DNA of 64,000 bases from Colwellia demingiae (GTDB taxonomy: Bacteria; Pseudomonadota; Gammaproteobacteria; Enterobacterales; Alteromonadaceae): assembly GCF_007954275.1 (NCBI RefSeq), contig NZ_VOLT01000004.1, forward strand, positions 495,347 to 559,346, read 5' to 3'. A program made the translations under genes and the position numbers. The notes under the pieces were generated by a model. That model was not told the origin of the DNA. It saw only the letters and a program-made list of their open reading frames with translations, and searched no databases. Positions 59,753-64,000 of this stretch are shown here, piece after piece (position 1 is the stretch's first letter; the number at the start of each line of letters is the position of its first letter).

Positions 59753-60949
59753 TTAAACCACCATTGAATGAGGGTCAATTACAAACTTTTGCGCGGCCCC
59801 TTTATCAAAGGCGTTATAACCTTCAGGTGCACCATCAAGTGAAATTACTTTCACATTCACTGCTTTAGCAATTTGTACTTTGTCCCACAAAATTGCCTGC
59901 ATTAGATTGCGATGATATTTCATCACTGGACATTGCCCTGTGACAAAATAGTGTGATTTCGCCCAACCAAGGCCAAAGTTCATACTAAGTTGGCCAGTTT
60001 TAGCTGCTTCGGTAGATGCACCAGGATCGCCAGTTACGTAAAGTCCTGGAATACCTATGCCACCACCGGCACGTGTTACTTCCATCATAGTATTAAGTAC
60101 AATTGCAGGCTGTTCTTTATGATGGCTACAACCGTGGCTGTGAGCTTCAAAACCAACACAATCCACAGCAGCATCTACTTCAGGAACACCTAATATTTGT
60201 TCGATCATATCTGGCACAGTCGCATCTTGACGTAAATCAATGGTTTCACAGCCAAAGCTACGTGCTTGGGCTAGACGCTCTGGATTCATATCGCCCACAA
60301 TGACACAAGCTGCGCCAAGTAATTGTGATGACGCTGCAGCAGCAAGACCTACAGGTCCAGCACCGGCAATATAAACAGTGGCACCAGGAACAACACCAGC
60401 TGTTACAGCACCATGATATCCCGTTGGGAAAATATCAGAGAGCATGGTTAAGTCACGAATTTTTTCTAATGCCTGATCTTTATCAGGAAATTTTAACAGG
60501 TTGAAGTCGGCATAAGGCACCATCACATACTCAGATTGACCACCAACCCAACCACCCATATCAACGTAACCAAAGGCAGCACCAGCGCGACCAGGGTTAA
60601 CGTTTAAACATATACCTGTATTTCCTTCACGGCAGTTTCTACAGCGACCACAAGCAATATTAAAAGGCACAGACACAATGTCACCAATGTCTAAAAACTC
60701 TACATCGCTGCCTTTCTCAATGATCATACCGGTAATTTCATGACCTAGAACAAGACCTGGTTCAGCGGTAGTTCGACCGCGTACCATATGTTGATCACTG
60801 CCACAGATATTGGTAGTTACTACTTTTAAAATAACGCCGTGCTCACACTTTCTATTGCCAATGGCAAGCTTAGGGTAGGCAATATCTTGAATTTCAACAC
60901 TTCCAGGGCCAGTATAAACAACGCCGCGGTTTCCATGATTTGAGCACAT
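59753..60949 (-). CDS. fdhA: Glutathione-independent formaldehyde dehydrogenase
   Basis: Zinc-dependent, NAD-linked medium-chain dehydrogenase that oxidises formaldehyde to formate without glutathione (Pseudomonas putida type). Catalytic zinc residues are in TTNICGSDQHMVRG and LGHEITG; the structural zinc loop is CGRCRNCREGNTGIC; the NAD fold has GAGPVGLAAAASS. The long insert CVGFEAHSHGCSHH and the end FVIDPHSMV match the FdhA group rather than class III ADH. 398 aa. Clustered with purU and soxG, so it probably removes formaldehyde made by sarcosine oxidase. Confidence 0.93.
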   Translation of the reverse strand: MCSNHGNRGVVYTGPGSVEIQDIAYPKLAIGNRKCEHGVILKVVTTNICGSDQHMVRGRTTAEPGLVLGHEITGMIIEKGSDVEFLDIGDIVSVPFNIACGRCRNCREGNTGICLNVNPGRAGAAFGYVDMGGWVGGQSEYVMVPYADFNLLKFPDKDQALEKIRDLTMLSDIFPTGYHGAVTAGVVPGATVYIAGAGPVGLAAAASSQLLGAACVIVGDMNPERLAQARSFGCETIDLRQDATVPDMIEQILGVPEVDAAVDCVGFEAHSHGCSHHKEQPAIVLNTMMEVTRAGGGIGIPGLYVTGDPGASTEAAKTGQLSMNFGLGWAKSHYFVTGQCPVMKYHRNLMQAILWDKVQIAKAVNVKVISLDGAPEGYNAFDKGAAQKFVIDPHSMVV

Positions 60950-61089
60950 ATCAATCTCTCTTGTTGGTTAAATGACACTAATAATATTTTTAAAATTTTG
61001 CTTTGGTCATTAATTAAGAATCGAAGCCAATCTCCTTATCATTATTTAAATAGTTACTGGCTAAGGTGAAAAGCACTGTGTTTAGGGTA

Positions 61090-61145
61090 CCGTTTTGATG
61101 ATTATATAGGCATACCTAAAAAAGACACTAGCATGCCTAAAACAG
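61090..61145 (-). promoter_or_regulatory. Candidate fdhA promoter with two TAGGCAT-type repeats
   Basis: On the minus strand TATAAT lies at 61106-61101, about 150 nt before fdhA. Immediately upstream are two similar 12-mers, TTTTAGGTATGC and TTTTAGGCATGC (about 61111-61140), possible tandem sites for a regulator such as the XRE-cupin protein encoded next. The rest of 60950-61495 has nothing clear. Confidence 0.4.
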
Positions 61146-61495
61146 ACGGAACTAGTTTAAAAAGGAGGAGAAGCACTACATTAGATAATAAAGTTATCGA
61201 TAATAATTAATCATCTTCAAATTATTTTTAGTTGAAATATCTGATTGTTAGGTGGGTAAATAGTTTTATTTTTATCCAGAGTTTAGGTGGATTAATCATT
61301 AATTTATTTTTCTTGAACAATTTTTACGTAAAACATAAAAGGGAATAGTAATAAAATAGTACTCGCAGGTCAGGAGTCCACTTTACTAAGGAGCTATCAA
61401 ATCAGTAAGTAACTTTTAAATTGAGTATTATTAGACTAAATTGAATTGAATTGAATCGAATCGATAGATCGTGTTTTGGTAGCTATGTACCGAAG

Positions 61496-62095
61496 TTACT
61501 TGGCCGTTACCCAGAGAATTTGTGCATCGTCTTCACTCACCGAAATAACCAAATGCCCCATCATGGCATCATAATAGACGCTATCACCTTCGACCAAGTT
61601 CACTGGTTCATAGAATTCAGTAACCAACTGCACTTCTCCTTCTAACACCAACATGTATTCTTCACCACTATGGCGTACCCACTCACCGAAATCATCGAAG
61701 CTACGCGCGTGAACTCTGCACTTGTATGGCATCATTTTTTTATGGCTAAACTCTGTAGACAGTAATTCATGCTCATACGTGGAAGTTAAATGATAATTTC
61801 CTTGCTCTTTTAACGTTATATCACGACGCCCAACCGCTTGTGCCACAGTTGGCTTAGTAAATAATTGCGGTAACTCAATATTTAAACCCGTTGCTAACTT
61901 TTGCATCACGGTAAAGGTTGGCGAAATTTGTTCATTCTCAATTTTAGATAAGGTTGAAGCTGCCAAGTTAGTCAGGTTAGCTGCCTCTCTAAGGGTTAGC
62001 TTGTTCCGCATTCGGATCGACTTTAGCTGCGCGCCTATGCTAATAGCGCCAATTGCTCGCACATCATGTTTACTGCTTGTTACTGTCATTGACAT
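61496..62095 (-). CDS. XRE-family transcriptional regulator with cupin domain
   Basis: Cytoplasmic regulator of 199 aa. An N-terminal HTH (about 18-75: LKSIRMRNKLTLREAANLTN, STLSKIENEQISPT) is joined to a C-terminal cupin_2 sensor (about 105-195: HARSFDDFGEWVRHSGEEYMLVLEGEVQL). Such HTH-cupin proteins control polyamine, sarcosine or amino-acid catabolic genes. AGGA lies 7 nt before ATG 62095. Placed between purU and fdhA, all on one strand, so it probably controls this cluster. Confidence 0.88.
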   Translation of the reverse strand: MSMTVTSSKHDVRAIGAISIGAQLKSIRMRNKLTLREAANLTNLAASTLSKIENEQISPTFTVMQKLATGLNIELPQLFTKPTVAQAVGRRDITLKEQGNYHLTSTYEHELLSTEFSHKKMMPYKCRVHARSFDDFGEWVRHSGEEYMLVLEGEVQLVTEFYEPVNLVEGDSVYYDAMMGHLVISVSEDDAQILWVTAK

Positions 62096-62310
62096 ATAGA
62101 TGTCCTTTTTTCACTATTGCTCATCATGTTATTTAGTAACCAGAGTGAGCAGAACAAGAGACATCAATACGCTTGAAACAGACAAACGTACCTTTGCAAA
62201 TGAGGGTTAATACTTAACAAACAGCGACAATGTTTACGATAAATGAATAAACGTTGTCGTTGATTACTTCTAATAAGAGTGGCGATTAGTAAGTGGCTAC
62301 TAAGAGCTCG

Positions 62311-63189
62311 CTACTTAGAAAAGACCACGGTCTTTTTCCCATACATGAATATGCGATGTTCGATATGACAACGCACCGCGCGCGACAGCGTTAAACATTC
62401 GATATCACGCCCTTTAGCCGCTAAGTCCTTAGGATAGTAACCATGATCAACCGTCTCAACGCCTTGGCTAATGATTGGCCCTTCATCGAGATCGTCACTG
62501 ACATAATGTGCGGTGGCGCCCACTAACTTAATACCGCGATCATAGGCTTGAAAATAAGGTCTAGCGCCCTTAAAACCGGGCAATAACGAGTGGTGAATAT
62601 TAATGGCTTTACCGGAAAGCTTTTTACACAAGTCGCTCGATAATACCTGCATATAACGCGCTAATACCACTAAGTCAGCGTCAGATTCTTGTATTATCTG
62701 CCACACTTTGGCTTCTTGCTCGGGTTTAGTTTCCTTAGTGATAGGCAGGTGGTAATAAGGAATACCATGCCATTTGGCGAGGTCTTCTAAATCGGGGTGA
62801 TTAGAGATAATCGCCGGAATGTCGATATCTAGATCGCCCGTGCGATAACGGTATAATAAGTCATTCAAGCAATGATCGTGCTTTGACACCATGATCACAA
62901 CTTTAGATTTATACGGACTGGATGCCAATTGCCATTGCATCTCAAATTCACTGGCGCGTTGCTCAAATTCTTGGCTAAATGCTTCTGCGCTAAAGTCTGT
63001 CGCCGTCTGTGCTCTAAATTCTATACGGATGAAAAAACGGTTGACCGCGGTATCATCAAACGAGTGAATTTCATTAATATAGAACCCTTTTTCACACAAA
63101 AAACGGGTAACCACATCAACCGTGCCCGGTCTACTTGGACAATCTGCGGTGATAATATGCGTTTGCGTGACAGGTTTGATATCGGACAT
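62311..63189 (-). CDS. purU: Formyltetrahydrofolate deformylase PurU
   Basis: Hydrolyses 10-formyl-THF to formate and THF, balancing the one-carbon pool. N-terminal ACT domain (about 8-85: THIITADCPSRPGTVDVVTRFL) and C-terminal formyltransferase-fold domain (about 95-290) with VSKHDHCLNDLLYR, the catalytic INIHHSLLPGFKGARPY and GATAHYVSDDLDEGPII. 292 aa. AGGATCG precedes ATG 63189. In many marine bacteria it accompanies sarcosine oxidase genes, as here. Confidence 0.95.
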   Translation of the reverse strand: MSDIKPVTQTHIITADCPSRPGTVDVVTRFLCEKGFYINEIHSFDDTAVNRFFIRIEFRAQTATDFSAEAFSQEFEQRASEFEMQWQLASSPYKSKVVIMVSKHDHCLNDLLYRYRTGDLDIDIPAIISNHPDLEDLAKWHGIPYYHLPITKETKPEQEAKVWQIIQESDADLVVLARYMQVLSSDLCKKLSGKAINIHHSLLPGFKGARPYFQAYDRGIKLVGATAHYVSDDLDEGPIISQGVETVDHGYYPKDLAAKGRDIECLTLSRAVRCHIEHRIFMYGKKTVVFSK

Positions 63190-63443
63190 GTTCGATCCTA
63201 TTGTTGAAGTTAAAACAGCTTAGTGTTAACTGAATAATGTTGATTGAATAGTTTTCACTTAATAGTGTTCCATTCAAACCATTCAGTTAAACGTAAGCGG
63301 CTTTATGATGAGTTATCGCTACCCTTAACGCGCATTGAAACAACAAACAATTTGCGTTAAGGGGCGATTGATTTTAGTTAACACTGTGCTTAACCAAAGC
63401 TAAAAAAGCGTTAAAAAAAAGTTAAACAATTATTGAACAATCA
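63190..63443. other. Gap between soxG and purU
   Basis: 254 bp with no gene and no strong hairpin. It is large for an operon spacer, so purU may have its own promoter. Confidence 0.35.
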
Positions 63444-64000
63444 TTAAACAATTGTCAGGCCGTATTCTTGGCTACCTTGTTGTATCCATAACCACACGTA
63501 GTCAGAAAAACTGCGACGAACGACGAGCTGAAACTTGTCTTCACTCACGCGCAAGATATGTGCGCCCGTTTTAGCAAACGTGGTACCAACCACCTTGCCA
63601 ATCGGAAAACTATCTAGGTGTAAATCATAACCGGTCGATTTCTTCATCAAGTCGATAACATGCTCGCCGCTCAGTTCAAGCAGGGTTTGCGCGCCACTGA
63701 CATCACTGACCGCAAAGTGGCCTGTTAAATACGACCGAAGCTTTTGCTCAACATCCACTTCACTGCCCGAGGCAACAATAATTAACCACTCATCTGGCGC
63801 TAACCACATGATTTGAGCAAGCTCACTCTTGGCGCTGCTACATGGCGTAATAGGCAATGCGACCCCTAAAGCCTCTTGCACACCCGCTAAAAATTCAGCA
63901 TCGGCACAGTTGCCACGTAAGTTAAGGTGACCCAATAACTTATGCTCATGTAAAATAATGCCACCAGCGCTTGATTGGCCAATTAATTGGTCAAGCTGAG
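63444..64000 (-). CDS. soxG: Sarcosine oxidase gamma subunit (5' end outside window)
   Basis: Small subunit of heterotetrameric sarcosine oxidase, which demethylates sarcosine to glycine and transfers the methyl carbon to THF or releases formaldehyde. The frame is open through the window edge, reading LIGQSSAGGIILHEH then KLLGHLNLRGN, so the start is beyond 64000. Family marks are HLNLRGNCADAEFL, IMWLAPDEWLII, AVSDVSGAQTLLELSGEHVIDLMKKSTGYDLHLDSFPIGK and ILRVSEDKFQLVVRRSFSDYVWLWI. Subunits B, D and A are expected upstream on this strand, outside the window. Confidence 0.9.
   Translation of the reverse strand, partial: QLDQLIGQSSAGGIILHEHKLLGHLNLRGNCADAEFLAGVQEALGVALPITPCSSAKSELAQIMWLAPDEWLIIVASGSEVDVEQKLRSYLTGHFAVSDVSGAQTLLELSGEHVIDLMKKSTGYDLHLDSFPIGKVVGTTFAKTGAHILRVSEDKFQLVVRRSFSDYVWLWIQQGSQEYGLTIV

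Noticed and set aside
59990..60303. Two short plus-strand frames inside fdhA
   Set aside because: Antisense shadows of a well-conserved dehydrogenase with no start signals.

Overview
The window is a low-GC stretch of chromosome from a marine gammaproteobacterium of the order Alteromonadales, most likely Colwellia or a close relative. The call rests on gene order: pdxJ-barA-rlmD-relA-mazG-pyrG-eno, fldB-dsbC-recJ, prfB-lysS, and corB-ypjD-ffh-rpsP-rimM-trmD-rplS are all Shewanella/Vibrio/Escherichia-like neighbourhoods. Codon use is AT-rich, and there are intergenic elements bounded by TATACCCG ends. I see no rRNA, tRNA, CRISPR array, prophage or intact insertion sequence. Almost everything is core chromosome.

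Layout. 1-14.1 kb: pyridoxine synthesis (pdxJ, cut by the window edge), the BarA sensor kinase, RlmD, RelA, MazG, a SPOUT methyltransferase, YbaN, a DUF4202 protein, CTP synthase and enolase. 14.3-20.7 kb: a hydrolase, transaldolase, YaaA, a TIGR03546/TIGR03545 membrane pair whose second gene carries an in-frame TAG, and aquaporin Z. 20.8-28.4 kb: an OprO/P-like porin, SrmB helicase, flavodoxin FldB, DsbC, RecJ and a FetB-like permease. 28.5-36.9 kb: a full polyhydroxyalkanoate (PHA) island with phaB, bdhA, phaZ, phaC, phaR and three phasin genes. One phasin has a PhaF-like K/A/P repeat tail and one is split by a stop codon. 37.2-47.4 kb: prfB (with its programmed +1 frameshift), lysS, a sodium:neurotransmitter-type symporter, an RluA-like pseudouridine synthase, an M16 lipoprotein peptidase and gshA. 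47.4-49.0 kb: no protein gene, but a nine-unit tandem repeat array with terminator-like hairpins facing the minus strand. 49.0-59.2 kb: a lipoprotein, CorB, YpjD, a Cu/Zn efflux permease, Ffh, a GGDEF/EAL protein and the rpsP operon. 59.7-64 kb: a one-carbon cluster (fdhA, XRE-cupin regulator, purU, soxG) that handles formaldehyde and formyl-THF released by sarcosine/glycine-betaine catabolism.

The two most interesting non-textbook signals are regulatory. First, phaC and all three phasin promoters are bracketed by paired TGCTGC-N3-GCAGCA operators with a fixed 66-67 bp centre-to-centre distance, a strong candidate PhaR regulon architecture encoded beside phaR itself. Second, the 47.7-48.9 kb array has a B-A-A-A-B-A-A-A-B higher-order pattern, and most units end (minus strand) in a GC hairpin plus T-tract. 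It looks like a multi-copy small-RNA array, although no transcript can be proved from sequence alone. Two genes (TIGR03545 and the second phasin) are broken by single in-frame stops with no frameshift. The start codons given here were chosen by Shine-Dalgarno spacing and family alignment, and several are TTG or GTG.
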